A stretch of DNA of 64,000 nt from Dryomyza anilis. Lineage: Eukaryota > Arthropoda > Insecta > Diptera > Dryomyzidae. Each line of letters begins with the position of its first letter. The stretch's first letter is position 1. Both the position numbers and the translations under genes were made by a program. This document shows positions 36,901 to 48,357 of the stretch, in pieces. The stretch lies in the NCBI GenBank assembly GCA_951804985.1, contig OX638134.1, positions 79,897,679 to 79,961,678 of the forward strand. The letters are read 5' to 3'. The notes beneath the pieces were generated by a model, which made no database searches, was not told the origin of the DNA, and saw only the letters and a list, made by a program, of their open reading frames with translations.

Positions 36901-39900
36901 ATCTATTATTTTAGTAAATATTTTTTGATATTTTAATAATTTGTGGTCATTTAACAAATGTTTGCTATAATTTAAAATTAAATTTAATTTTAACAAACAA
37001 TTGAGTTTTAATGTTTGCAAATTTTTGTTATACTTGCATAATTTATTTGTCATTATAGCAAATATCTGTTTGTTATTTAAATTTGTTATTAAAATTCAAT
37101 GTTTGGTCATTTAACAAATCTCTAATTTATGTTTAATTTATTACCGAATAATTGATCTGTTATTTTAGCAAATTTTTTGTCATTTTAACAATTTTAGGTC
37201 ATTAAACAAATGTTTGCTATAATGGAAATTGCAAATTCTAGCAAATGTTGTTTGTTTTATCATTTTAACAAAATTTTGAGTTTGAGTAAATGTTTTATTT
37301 TTTTAAACAAGAATAATTTATTCGTCGTTTTAAATATTGTATAGTTTTTTTACAAATTTATTATGTGCTAATTTAGCAAATTTTGTTATTGATTTTTGTG
37401 TAAAAACTATCATAATTTTCGTTCAGTGTTTGTTTTATCTGCAACAACATATCCATCATCAGCATCAGCAGCATTATCATCATCATTATTATTCACTTAA
37501 GTCTCTATATTTCCATAGCTCGGCACCTTTCCTCTTCATCACCTCACAACAGCACCGCTTTAGAATTGTGCCACCAACCCAATGACCGTCGCCGCCACTG
37601 TCTACGTAATTTAAATAATGCCTAATAATTTTATTTAAAGGTCTAAAAATAACGTTTAATTTTTTTTTTGTTGTGTGTTGTTTAAAATTACCATCAGATT
37701 TGCGACTACTGCAATCGCAAATCGCCATAACGTATCTATGACAGTAGCTCGTATAACGTGTAACGTGCGGCCGAACAGATTGTTTTTGTTGATGCTGCTC
37801 CGCAAGTAGTTGCTGTATCTGCATTTTCTTATTTTTTTTTTTTTGGTGTCTACGATGACGTACGCATGGAGACGTCAAAAAATTGTAATTTGTTTGACTA
37901 CGTTTTAATTGAATGGTTGGCGATATGGTTGACTTTAATTGGTTGCAATTTAAAATTGATTTCGATTCAATTTGATGCGTTTTGATTTGTTTTAATTTGA
38001 ATGACACTTAAAATAAATTGTTTTTATGATTGGCTGTAAAAAGAAAATATAAACAATAGAAAATTATTTAAAATTCTCAATTTGTTGAAATTGGTGCAAA
38101 AAACGGAGTGAAATAAAAATAAAAAAGAATAATTTGTTCAGTGTTTGTTGACTTTTTGTACACTGGCATAATTTATACCAGTTTTTTAGTAGTTATAAAA
38201 TAAAAAGTGAAGTCTTTTTAAGTGTTAACTGTAACTGGCATAATTTATACCAATTTGTTTTAACCTTATTTTCATGTTTTTTATCCGCTATACAATTTTT
38301 AATTTAACATGACATTGGTTTTTCCATTTGATGTTGTAATGGAATCAAAATTGTAGTCTTTTCAGCATTTTTTGTAACTGGCATAATTTATACCAGATTG
38401 TTTTAGATTACTTCAAATTGTTTTTGTTTTACACAAGAGTCGAAAATACAGTGTTTTTGTCTATTTGAAATATCAGGCATAATTTATACCAGTTAGTTGT
38501 AACCTAATTTTCATGTTTTTCGCTGAAGTCGCAATAAAATATAAAATAATATATTTTTTTTAAATTTTTGTAGCATAATTTATACCAATTTGTTTTAAGT
38601 TGGAACTCCATTTTTTAACCTTTAATGATGTAATGAAATAAAAATATGAATGTTTTAAGCAATTTTTGTAACTGGTATAAAATATAGTGTTTCATTTCCA
38701 TGACTTTTTCTGATTTGTTTCATTTTTTGTAGACGACATTATTTATACCAATTTGTTTTAACTTTATTTTCTGTATTTTCCATTGGAACTGCATTTAAAA
38801 AAAATTATACGTTATATAAAATGGTATAACATAATTTGTTTATTAAATTATTGTTTTTTTTAAACTAGTGTCGCAAAACAATACAGTTTATACATAATTT
38901 AAACGGGTATTATATATACCCATTTTTCAATAAATTCTTCACAATAACAATTAATTGTCTATTTAATAGTATAATTTATACCAAAATTTCCTTCACATTT
39001 TTAAACATTTTTTGGCGTCTAAAAAACAGCTTTAAATAATGTGTTGTGTGAATTTTGTAACTGGTATAAAGTATATCAAATTAAAAATTTTCCACGAAAG
39101 CAACCGGCCTAACATTAGATTGTTTAAAATTTATAATTTTTTACACTTTTATTGTATGTTCAGAATTTATGCAAATTTATACCAATTTATTAACATTACA
39201 ATTTTCGAATTTAGCAATGCAACTGGTTTTAGAATTCTTCGTATATCATAAGCTTATATTAAAATTTTTACATTTTTATACCAAATATTAAAAACATTTT
39301 ATACCATTTAATAAATAATATTTTTTAATTCTTTGTATTCCTTAGAGTTCCGGCATTGGCGCGCCCAGCGTTTACCATGCCATGGTTGTGATATTTTTAG
39401 AATTTTTCGCCTGGGGTCTGCTCACGATGCCACTGATAGCCGTAAGTAGTCTATAATATTTTATACCAATTTCATATTATAAAAATTTATACTTAATACT
39501 TTTGTCGACAGGTTCTCAATCAAACCTTTCCCGAGCACACCTTCCTCATGAACGGTCTCGTCATGGGCATCAAAGGCATTCTCTCGTTTCTCAGTGCCCC
39601 CTTGGTGGGTGCGCTCTCCGACATTTGGGGTCGGAAATTGTTCCTACTCATAACAGTATTTTTCACGTGTGCTCCCATTCCGTTGATGACAATAAACACG
39701 TGGTGGTTCTTTGCGATGATCTCGATAAGCGGTGTATTTGCTGTGACATTTTCGGTGGTATTTGCCTATGTGGCTGATGTGACGACGGTGGAGGAGCGTT
39801 CACGGGCGTATGGCTTGGTGTCGGCCACATTTGCGGCGAGTTTGGTAAGAATAAAGTATAGAAAATTTAAAAAATCATAATTTTTATATAATGTTGTATC

Positions 39901-42900
39901 AAACATGTGGGAAGTTGCAAACAGACATGTTGGCAGTTCGATTAAACTTGGTTGACATTATTTAATAATGATTTTCTGTTGAAGAAATTATTTGTTATTT
40001 CAAAACATTTTTTTACCACTTTCAAAAGTTATTTTTTTATATCAAACATGTTGGATGTTGCAAGACAACAATTTTGGGCATGCAACAATACATTTTTGTG
40101 TCAGAAAGTAACATTCTGAATCTTTAATACTGTATAAAACTTTTCAATCTGTTAGAAATTTTCATAAAAAGACTTAATTGTTATATCAAACATATTAGGT
40201 TACAACAAAACATGTTCGAAGCAATAGGATCATATTTTAATATAATTTCACATGTTATATGTGACAAATTTACGATTTTTTTGTGACTAAGTAACATTTT
40301 AAAGATTTCAATTTGTTTTAAACTTTTTATAACATGTTTGAAATGCAATTAAAGAACTTAATTTTATATCAAACATGTCGCATGTTGCACAACAAGATGT
40401 TCAAAAGTTACACCATACTATTTAAATACAATTCAACATTTCAAATACAAAAAAATGTATAAAACTGTTTGTAACATGTTTGAAATAGTAATAAAAAGAC
40501 CTAACTGTTATGTCAAACTTATTTGATGTTGCACAAGAACATGTGCGAAGTTGCACCAAATGATTTTAATATAATTCAACATGTATGATGTCGTAAACTA
40601 ACGATTTCTGTATAATTAAATAATATTTTAAACACAAAATGTGTATAAAACATTTTGTTGTTTCAAAAGTTTTTTTTATCAAACATGTTATTTTTTTTCT
40701 ATCAAACATGTTGTTTGTTGCACTATATAATTTAAATTTACAATTTTATCTTACAATTTTGCCGTTTCATAGGTTATTTCACCCGCTCTTGGTGCTTGGC
40801 TCATGGAAATGTACAGCGACACCTTGGTCGTTGCACTGGGCACCGCCATCGCTGTGCTCGATGTCTTCTTCATACTCGTCGCTGTGCCCGAGAGTCTGCC
40901 GGAAAAAGTGCGACCCTCATCGTGGGGAGCGCCCATCAGTTGGGAGCAAGCCGATCCATTTGCGGTAGTACTTTCGACGTTTTTGTTAATGAAGCAGCAG
41001 AATTAATATCCAATTTGTTTGTCTAACTTTAGGCGCTGCGCAAAGTTGGCACCGATCATACGATTCTGATGCAATGCGTCACCGTGTTGTTGTCCTATTT
41101 GCCCGAGGCCGGACAGTATTCGTGTATTTTTGTGTATTTAAAATTGAAAATGGGCTTTAATTCGATGGAGGTGGCGATTTTCATAGCGACCGTCGGCATA
41201 CTGAGCATCAGTGTGCAGGTGACATTGGGCTATTTTATGCGGTAAGTTGTAGAATTTGTGTGCTATGTTTATATTTGGTTTTATTGATTTTTGTACATTT
41301 TTTTTTCTGTTGCAGTGTTTTCGGTGCGAAGCGACTGATTATTTTGGGTTTATGCTTGGAAATGGTGCAGTTGCTGTGGTATGGTTTCGGCGATAAGGCA
41401 TGGTAAGAGATATTGGTTTTTTTATATTTGACAAAATACATATTTCTTTCAATATTACGCAGGATGATGTGGGCCGCTGGTGTTTTGGCGGCGCTGGGCT
41501 CCATAACCTATCCGGCGATAAGCGCTTTCGTGTCTATACATTCGAATGCGGATCAGCAGGGTGAGTTTTGTATAAAAAAAATCCAAAATTTTTTATTGAA
41601 TTTTTTTTTGTAAAATTAAAATTTAAAAAATTGAAATATATTTTTTGTATTATAAATTGTATGTAATTCTTTTGTTTAGGTGCCGTCCAGGGCATGATTA
41701 CCGGCATGCGTGGCCTCTGTAACGGCCTCGGTCCCGCCATGTTCGGCGTTATTTTCTATCTGTTCAACGTCGATCTGAACGATGGCAAAATTGATGAAGG
41801 CGGTCTCTTTGATGGCGTGCACAACGAAACGGCGCACAGTGCTCTCGTTGTCCCACAAGCGGTGCCGGGACCACCGTTCGCCATTGGCTCGCTAATGGTG
41901 GTGCTGGCCATCATCGTGGCGATATTCATACCCGAGGCGCGTGACGATATTAGCTTGAATAGAGCGCCCAGCGAAAAAAAACGTAAGTTGATGTGATTTT
42001 TATTGATTTTTATTATTAACAATTTTTTTTATATAATATTTTTTAATAATTTAATTTTTTTTTAATATATTTTTAAAATTTTTAAAAAATATCTCTTTAA
42101 TTACACACAAAACGAATTTTTGTATGTGCATCACATACATCATTTCTATATAATTGAAGTGTGCTGATTTTGAGGGCATATCCAGTTTTTTCTAACACAT
42201 AACGTTTTTATAAAATTTTAGAAAATTTGGTATATAAATAAATTTAGTACTATATAAAAGTAGTGTTTTAAAAAACTTTTTACTAAATTGTAGTCTTAAT
42301 TGTTGTAATGTTAAATTTTAATATAAAATAGATTAGTAATATTTGAATTAGTTTTAAAGATAAAACTTGACGACATAGACAAAAAAGAAACCAAGAATGC
42401 AGTTAAAATCTGCACATTTTTTAGAAATTATGAATTTACTCAGTTTTTTGCTAACCCGTAACGTTAAAAAAAAATTGCATTCAAAAGTTTGGCGACTTTT
42501 CAGTAACTTTTTTTATTAAAAAATTCTAAAACATTTCAAATTAACTTTTTCAAAATATTTTAATCGCATTTTTGTCTTAATTGTCACCGTAAATTTTAAT
42601 ATAAAATGGATTAGAAATATTTCAACTAGTTTTCAAGTTATTCGAATCTCAACTCGAAAATTGTATGTTCACATTTTTATTTTAGAATTGAAGCTATAAG
42701 TTTTAATTATATTAAAAAGTATACGCAATAGCAGACGGTTAATAGATTTGATCGTCAATTTAGACTGTGTTCCATATGACTACGTATCATTTTCTTTTTT
42801 ATCACATCATTTTAAATACTAAAAATATAATGTAAAAATTATCTTATATTTAAAACAAAATTTGAAAGTTTGTGTAACAAATATCTTGAAAACTAATTAG

Positions 42901-44993
42901 AATATTGTCATTTATTTTAAAATTGAAATTTGTTATGATATAATAATGCCTTTTTAAGTTTTGTCAAAACTACTTGTGTAAAATTTCATAATTTTTTATA
43001 TAAAAATGTGCTTGTAAAATGTAGAAATTTCGCTAACATTTTTCCTAAAAACTTTTTACATAGACAAAAAAAAATCAAGAATGCATTTAAAATCTGCACA
43101 TTATTTTGAAATTATGAATTTACTCTGTTTTTCACTAACTCGTAATGTTTTTAAAAAAATTGCATTCAAAAGTTAAGCGACTTTTCAGTAAACTTTTAGA
43201 TTAAAAAAATTCTAAAACTTTTCAAATGTAGTTTTTCAAAAAACGCATTTTTTTTGTCTTAATTGTCGAGGTAAATTTTAATATAAAATGGATTAAAAAT
43301 ATTTCAATTAGTTTTCAAGTTATTGGAATCTCAACACGAACACCTTATTTTTACAATTTTATTTAAAGAATTGAAGTTGTAATAAATTTAATAGCTTTTA
43401 ATGTTGTAGGTTTTCATAAAAAATTAAACGCAGTTTTTGTCTTAATTCTCTTAATTTTAATATTAAATGGATTAGAAATATTTCAATTAGTTTTCAAGAT
43501 ATTTGAAGCTCAACTCGAAAATTTAAATTTTTCCATTTTTTTTTTTTTTTTTGATTTGAAGTTGTAATAATATCAAAAAATATAACCGCTATTACAAAAT
43601 TAATAATTTTGATCGTTAGTTTGCACTGTGTTCATGATAACTGCGAATAATTTTAATATTTAACACTTGATATTAAATACTAAAAAAAATAAAGCAAAAA
43701 TTATCTAATTTTTTTTTTAAGTTTGGTTTCAAATAACTTTTAAACAAATTGGAATATTTGTATTTTTTTAAATACTATAATTTCGCATGAAAATAAATAC
43801 GTTTTACATTTTTTTTTTTTAAATTTTGTAAAGTTTAGTATTTTTTGTATTCTGAAAAAAGCCGAACATTTTGATTGCACTTTTCTTCAAAACGTCACAA
43901 TTAAAATCAGCAGCTTCAAATTATTTATGAAACTACTCAATTTCATGAGATTACTTAATTTTACTTATACCCAAATTCTGTATTACGAACGACGAAACGA
44001 ATATTTGACGTCAACATTTCGTCATAAAAAATTTTCATTTCATGTTACTTAATTTTTGAAATTTATTTTAAATTACGTCGCTTTTATCTAATAGACTTTT
44101 GTTTCGAAATACAGAAAGAGGCATTAAAACACGTTGTATTCAAGAAAATTGCAATCGATATTACAGACACTTTTTAGCGACTTTTTAGAATAACAAAACT
44201 ATAGATCTATAAAAAAGTAGCTTTCCAAAAAAACTTTAAACGCATTTTGTCTCCTAATTGTCAACGCAAATTTTAATATTAAATACATTGGCAATATTTT
44301 AATTAGTTTTACATTTTTTTGCAGTTTTTTATTTTTACAATTTTAGCTTTCACGTCTTAAAAAAGTAAAATCGATATCAAAAAGTTATTAATTTTATTCG
44401 TTACTTTGCACTGAGATGCAGATAACTACGAACCACATTAATGTTTAACACTTAATTTAACATTAAATAAAATAGTGCAAAAATTATCTAAAAAAAATTA
44501 AATTTAAAACTTTGTCTAGTTATAATTTAAATACTAATTGAAATATTGGTATTTATTTTAATATTAAAATTTACCGCTACAATTAAAAATAAAAGCACGT
44601 TTATATTTTTTTGTTTAACTTTTTTTCTAACTTTCTATAATTATTTTACTCTGAAAGTGCTTGCAAAAGCCTGAAAATTTAGATGGCAATTTTTCATATA
44701 AAGCGATGTGACAGAGAACAAATGGAGTATGCAGTTTAAAGCAGCACACTTTAATTATATAAAAATAATCATTTATTATTCTTGTTTAGTAGTGTTTATT
44801 TTAGTATATTTAATTTTTTCTATTTAAATTTTTTTGTTTGTTTTATTTTTCTTTCTTTCATAATCTTATTAATGGCAGCCAATTCCTTGCAGGTGATTCT
44901 TTAGACGTTCACTACGAGATCGAGAGCGGTCACAAGTCATCGGCGAGTCCGCTGGCGCCGCTCATGCGCTCCGACTCGCTGGCGCAACTGTAG
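32729..44993 (+). CDS. MFSD14: MFSD14/HIAT1-family major facilitator transporter, 9 coding exons
   Basis: Spliced coding sequence of 2619 bases, 872 residues: exons 32729-33928, 39346-39441, 39512-39844, 40773-40964, 41033-41241, 41316-41402, 41463-41560, 41680-41982 and 44893-44993. Residues 401-872 align from memory along their length with vertebrate MFSD14A/B (HIAT1): YHAMVVIFLEFFAWGLL at helix 1, the MFS loop 2-3 motif GALSDIWGRK at 465-474, SATFAASLVISPALGA, VAVPESLPEK, SWGAPISWEQADPF and GMITGMRGLCNGLGPA. About 12 membrane helices are expected. MFSD14 proteins are orphan solute carriers of internal membranes in vertebrates; the substrate is not established. Residues 1-400 are an unusual disordered extension. 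The start is the first ATG after an in-frame TAA. The fly counterpart is, I believe, CG11537; a tetracycline-resistance-like carrier is a less likely label. Confidence 0.95.
34015..34112. repeat. Foldback, 98 bp, perfect 16-bp ends
   Basis: ACTGTTTATTGCATTA at the left end is exactly reverse-complemented at the right end (TAATGCAATAAACAGT). The interior repeats TTTAATGAA words. It is likely a tiny MITE or a decayed foldback in intron 1. Confidence 0.75.
34200..34860 (+). repeat. Degenerate ~19-21 bp tandem repeat (TTCATAAATACTATGAATAC)
   Basis: TACTATGAATACTTCATAAA and close variants recur about 30 times at 18-22 bp spacing. The TACTATGAA word also resembles part of the 17-bp satellite unit (GAAATACTATTAAATAT), although the arrays are 8 kb apart. 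Confidence 0.8.
35073..35335. mobile_element. Foldback MITE-like element, 263 bp
   Basis: The left end ATATCGTCGTTGTAGAACTA, continuing AAAGTCACCAACTACATTTT, pairs with the right end (TAGTTCTAGAACGACGATAT preceded by AAATACATTT's complement). The arms are about 47 bp with few mismatches. The interior is AT-rich. The short plus-strand frame at 35017-35259 crosses it and is not a gene. Confidence 0.82.
36184..36403. mobile_element. MITE, 220 bp, CACCCAGAAAAAAA termini
   Basis: Perfect 14-bp terminal inverted repeats CACCCAGAAAAAAA / TTTTTTTCTGGGTG. The interior reads AATAATAGTTTTTTACTATT, AATCGGAAAATACTATTAAA and, near the right end, AATTGTCCTATTGACAAATT. The same order appears at 63081-63440 and, truncated, at 23655. 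No coding capacity. The flanks share at most TT. Confidence 0.9.
36405..37410 (+). repeat. Decayed tandem repeat, ~235-bp unit
   Basis: TGATCT(G)TTATTTTAGCAAA recurs at about 36432, 36900 and 37151, with a weaker copy near 36671. Between them, words such as TCATTTAACAAATGTTTGCT and TATAATGNAAATTG keep the same order. About four diverged copies. Confidence 0.7.
38160..39480 (+). repeat. Recurrent near-palindrome TGGCATAATTTATACCA
   Basis: Clear copies start near 38164, 38236, 38379, 38474 (AGGCATAATTTATACCA) and 38571. Weaker ones are near 38675, 38735, 38968, 39061, 39172, 39275 and 39300, and one inside intron 2 near 39460. The word is an imperfect palindrome (TGGNATAANTTATNCCA). Several copies are followed by ATTTGTTTTAACCTTATTTTC, so the cluster is a diverged tandem repeat whose palindrome core has changed least. 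Confidence 0.8.
39346..39441 (+). CDS. MFSD14: Exon 2 (residues 401-432, first membrane helix)
   Basis: It encodes SSGIGAPSVYHAMVVIFLEF and on to ...MPLIA, the family's conserved start. Donor GCC/GTAAGT, phase 0. Confidence 0.95.
39512..39844 (+). CDS. MFSD14: Exon 3 (residues 433-543, helices 2-4)
   Basis: It holds the MFS motif GALSDIWGRK (465-474) and the highly conserved YVADVTTVEERSRAYGLVSA. Acceptor CGACAG/GTT, donor TTG/GTAAGA, phase 0. Intron 2 is 70 bp. Confidence 0.96.
39845..40772 (+). repeat. Intron 3 with decayed ~150-bp tandem repeat (ATCAAACATGTTG)
   Basis: TATCAAACATGT(T)G followed 10-15 bp later by GTTGCA(C/A) and ACATGTTC/G recurs near 39896, 40058, 40192, 40374, 40510, 40676 and 40704. 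The intron is essentially built from this unit. The frame at 40639-40968 reads from it into exon 4 and is not a separate gene. Confidence 0.8.
40773..40964 (+). CDS. MFSD14: Exon 4 (residues 544-607, helices 5-6)
   Basis: It encodes VISPALGAWLMEMYSDTLVV through SWGAPISWEQADPFA, including VAVPESLPEK. Donor GCG/GTAGTA, phase 0; intron 4 is 68 bp. Confidence 0.96.
41033..41241 (+). CDS. MFSD14: Exon 5 (residues 608-677, helices 7-8)
   Basis: It encodes ALRKVGTDHTILMQCVTVLL, then SYLPEAGQYS and EVAIFIATVGILSISVQVTL. Donor CG/GTAAGT leaves a split Arg codon (phase 2). Intron 5 is 74 bp. Confidence 0.95.
41316..41402 (+). CDS. MFSD14: Exon 6 (residues 677-706, helix 9)
   Basis: It encodes VFGAKRLIILGLCLEMVQLL and WYGFGDKA. 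Donor TG/GTAAGA splits a Trp codon. Intron 6 is 60 bp. Confidence 0.95.
41463..41560 (+). CDS. MFSD14: Exon 7 (residues 706-739, helix 10)
   Basis: It encodes MMWAAGVLAALGSITYPAIS and AFVSIHSNADQQ, close to vertebrate MFSD14. Donor CAGG/GTGAGT, phase 1. Intron 7 is 119 bp. Confidence 0.95.
41680..41982 (+). CDS. MFSD14: Exon 8 (residues 739-840, helices 11-12)
   Basis: It encodes GMITGMRGLCNGLGPAMFGV, a lumenal-type loop with an N-glycosylation sequon (HNETAHS), then PGPPFAIGSLMVVLAIIVAI and FIPEARDDISLNRAPSEKK. Donor AAAC/GTAAGT, phase 1. Read-through adds RKLM and a stop at 41994-41996, so intron retention would give an alternative short C-terminus. Confidence 0.95.
41983..44892 (+). other. 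Intron 8 (2910 bp) with ~683-bp tandem duplication
   Basis: TTAAAATCTGCACATT...ATTATGAATTTACTC occurs near 42404 and 43087. AATGGATTA(G)AAATATTTCAA followed by TAGTTTTCAAGTTATT occurs near 42605, 43287 and 43465, with weaker traces near 44284. The spacing of about 683 bp between the first two copies marks a tandem duplication; the third is a shorter partial copy. Confidence 0.82.
44893..44993 (+). CDS. MFSD14: Exon 9 (residues 840-872, cytoplasmic tail) and stop
   Basis: Acceptor CCTTGCAG/GTGATTC. It encodes RDSLDVHYEIESGHKSSASP and LAPLMRSDSLAQL, then TAG at 44991-44993. The GC-rich codons contrast sharply with the AT-rich intron and downstream DNA, and the phase matches exon 8 exactly. Confidence 0.92.
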
Positions 44994-46984
44994 TTTGCTT
45001 ACGTATTTTAATGCACTAGAATAAATTAATTAATTAAAATTAAATTAAAAAAAAATTCAAATTTATGTTAAAAAAAAATTAAAGAGCAAAAACATACAAC
45101 ACACACACACACACAAAAATTAAACTAAACAATATAAAAAAAACTCTACAAAATAAAACTAAACACTACACAACTGAAACAGTAACAAAAACTAAAACAA
45201 ATTATATTCATAATTTTGTTGTTGTTGAAATAATCTACAAATTTTTAGTGTTTTTTTAATGCAAATTAATTAATTTATTTTCTATGATAATTTTATTTTT
45301 TAATAATACCTTTTTTATATACATATATTCTACGATGATGTGCTACTAAAACGAAAACTATAAAAAATCAGTGTATAACAAATAGATTTCGTTTTTTTTA
45401 ATTGTTGCTGTAATTTTAACAAAAACAAAATATAAATAATTTAAGTCAGATTTTTAATTTTCATATTTTTATTTTTTTATATTTTTATTTTAAGTCTAAA
45501 CATAGCAATCAATTATGCTGTTTTTCAAGTATTTTGTATTTATATTAAATTTTCAATTAAAGTTTCACAGCTAATTAATTAAACAATTTAATGCTTGCCA
45601 CCGTTAGAACTAAATATTATTTTGCATTTTTACTTTTTTTATATATTTTAAAATGTTCAACACCTCAAGCAACTATTTTGAAAAACAGTTCCTTAGACAA
45701 TAACAAGCATTAACAAGCTAAACCCAACGTTTTAATTGTTTAGAATTTAAGTATTTTTTTAATTTAATTTAATTCAATTTTAAATTTATGTAAAATGCAC
45801 TTTTTTTAAATGTTGTATTTAAGACACATCTTTGCAGTTTTTTTTGAAATTTTACAAAATTTAAATTTAAAAATTTCAATTAAAATTGTTTTTTAATTCA
45901 AATTTTTTATTATTTTTTATTTTATCATTGATTTTTATTAATGTTCATCTTGTTGTATTTATATTTAAAGAAAAAAAAACTACAAAAGTTTTATTTTGAA
46001 ATTGCGTTATTTTGGGTTTTTAATTACATTTTAATTGAAATCAATTATTTTATTCAATTGAATTAAAACGATAACATTTAATTTGGGTTGAATTCATTAT
46101 ATAATGCTTTATACATTTTTTTAATTATAAATTTAATTAAATTTTAAATAATATTGAATTTTAATTATTGCAATTTAATTGAGTTTACATTGAAATAATT
46201 ATGTTTGTATTATATTTTGTAGCATATTATTTAAAATCACAAATCGTTCAAGTTTAAAATCGTTTAAAATGTTTTTTATTTTAATTAAGATTTAATTGTT
46301 TTTAATTAAAACGTTTATAATTGCATTCTTGTATTTATATTGAGTTTCATTTATGCAAATAAATTCAAATACTATTTTATTGCATAGTTAATTAAAATTT
46401 TAATTGAATTTCAATAAAAAAAAATTATTCCATTATTGCAATTTAATTGATTTAGCAATTAAACCATTTTCTCTTCATGCTTTCATTGAGTTTATATTAA
46501 TATAAAAATGCGCGGTTTAATATTGAAATTTTATTTTATATAAATTTGTGCTATTTTATTATTTAATTGAATTCAATTAAATTGACATTTACTAATTAAT
46601 GCAAATACTGTTTGGTTTATTGAGAAATTTAATTAAAACTTGCCAATAGATAATTGTACTATTTTCTGGAAATATTAAATATTAATTGAAATTTTAATTG
46701 AAGCTTTAAAAAAATTTGGTTTGCCATTTTTCTCTTTGATTTTTGTTATTTTAAAATTAAGCATTATTCAATGAATAATTTTCACAAATTGAAATACAAA
46801 CTTTTTAAATTATAATAAAATTTAACTAAAATTTAATTGAAATTTATTTTTTATTTAAATTAAAATTTAATTTCTATACATTTAAATATTTTGTTTGAAT
46901 TTCATTTTTTACAATTAAAACTAAAATATTTTAATTTGTATTTAATTAATTGTGCATTAATATTTTTTTGTAAATTAGTTTAAT
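44994..46984 (+). other. Probable 3' untranslated region and AT-rich flank
   Basis: AATAAA at 45020-45025 is the first possible poly(A) signal, but AT-richness makes many others equally possible. A (CA)n run is at 45100-45114. From about 46000 on, ATTTAATTGAA-type words become frequent and grade into the 22-bp array. Confidence 0.4.
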
Positions 46985-48357
46985 TGATGTTCAATAAATT
47001 TGAATTGATGTTCAATTAAATTTTAATTGATGTTCAATTAAATTTTAATTGATGTTCAATTACATTTTAATTGATGTTCAATTAATTTTTAATTGATGTT
47101 CAATAAAATTTTCATTGATGTTCATTTAAATTTTAATTGATTTTCAATTAAATTTTAATTAATGTTCAATTAAATTTTAATTGATTTTCAATTAAATTTT
47201 AATTGATTTTCAATTAAATTTTAATTGATGTTCAATTAAATTTTAATTGATGTTCATTAAATTTTAATTGATATTAAATTAATTTTTAATTGATGTTCAA
47301 TTAAATTTTAATTGATATTAAATTAAATTTTAATGGATCTTCAATTGAATTTTAATTGATGTTCAAATAAATTTTAATTGATGTTCAAATAAATTTTAAT
47401 TGATGTTCAATTAAATTTTAATTGATGTTCAATTAAATTTTAATTGATTAATGTTTAATTGATCTTCAATTAAATTGTATTGATGTTCAATTAATTTTTA
47501 ATTGATATTCAATTAGATTTTAACTGATGTTCAATTAAATTTTAATTGATATTCAATAAAATTTTATTTGTTCAATTAAGTTTTAATTGTTCAATTAAAT
47601 TTTAAATGATGTTCAATTACATTTTATTTGATGTTCAATTATGTTAAATTATTTAAATTGATGTTCAATAAATTTTAATTGATATTTAATTAAATGTTAA
47701 TTGATATTGAATTAAATTTTAATTGATGTTTAATTAAATTTTAATTAATGTTTCAATAAATTTTAATTGATCTTCAATTAATTTTTGATTGATGTTCAAT
47801 TAAATTTTAATTGGTGTTCAATTAAATTGTAATTAATGTTCAATTAATTTTTAATTGTTCAATTAAATTTTAATTGTTCAATTTAATTTTATTTGTTCAA
47901 TTAAATTTTAATTGATGTTCAATTTAATTTTATTTGTTCAATTAAATTTTAATTGATCTTCAATTAAATTTTAATTGATCTTCAATTAAATTTTATTGAT
48001 GTTCAATAGATATTCAATTAGATTTTAACTGATGTTCAATTAAATTTTGATTGATGTTCAGTTTAATTTTATTTGTTCAATTAAATTTTAATTGTTCTAT
48101 AAAATTTGAATTGATGTTCAATTAAATTTTAATTGATCTTCAATTAAATTTTAATTGATCTTCAATTAAATTTTATTGATGTTCAATTGATATTCAATTA
48201 GATTTTAACTGATGTTCAATTAAATTTTAATTGATGTTCAATTAAATTTTAATTGATGTTCAATTAAATTTTAATTGATGTTCAATTAAATTTTAATTGA
48301 TGTTCAATTAAATTTTAATTGTTCAATTAAATTTTAATTGTTCAATTAAATTTTAAA
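46985..48357 (+). repeat. 22-bp hairpin minisatellite (CAATTAAATTTTAATTGATGTT)n
   Basis: About 60 copies, some shortened to about 15 bp by loss of GATG. Each unit is CAATTAAA-T-TTTAATTG (8-bp complementary arms around one base) plus ATGTT. A block with TTCAATAGATATTCAATTAG / TTGATATTCAATTAGATT occurs near 48010 and 48190, and a similar one near 47500, showing internal block duplications. Confidence 0.93.

Larger units (their letters stand above)
33929..39345 (+). other. Intron 1 (5417 bp)
   Basis: Donor ATG/GTAATA and acceptor TTCCTTAG/AGTTCC, phase 0. It holds two foldbacks, a MITE, a 20-bp-type repeat, a ~235-bp decayed tandem repeat and a cluster of TGGCATAATTTATACCA palindromes, each listed separately. 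The 172-residue minus-strand frame at 37489-38007 lies in a patch of higher GC (37430-37960) and has no recognisable domain; the patch could instead hold an alternative first exon or enhancer of the host gene. Confidence 0.9.

Noticed and set aside
37489..38007. 172-residue minus-strand frame in intron 1
   Set aside because: Fair composition but no recognisable domain, antisense to a long intron, and it includes runs (KKKNKK) from a T-run on the plus strand. Kept only as a note on the GC-richer patch.
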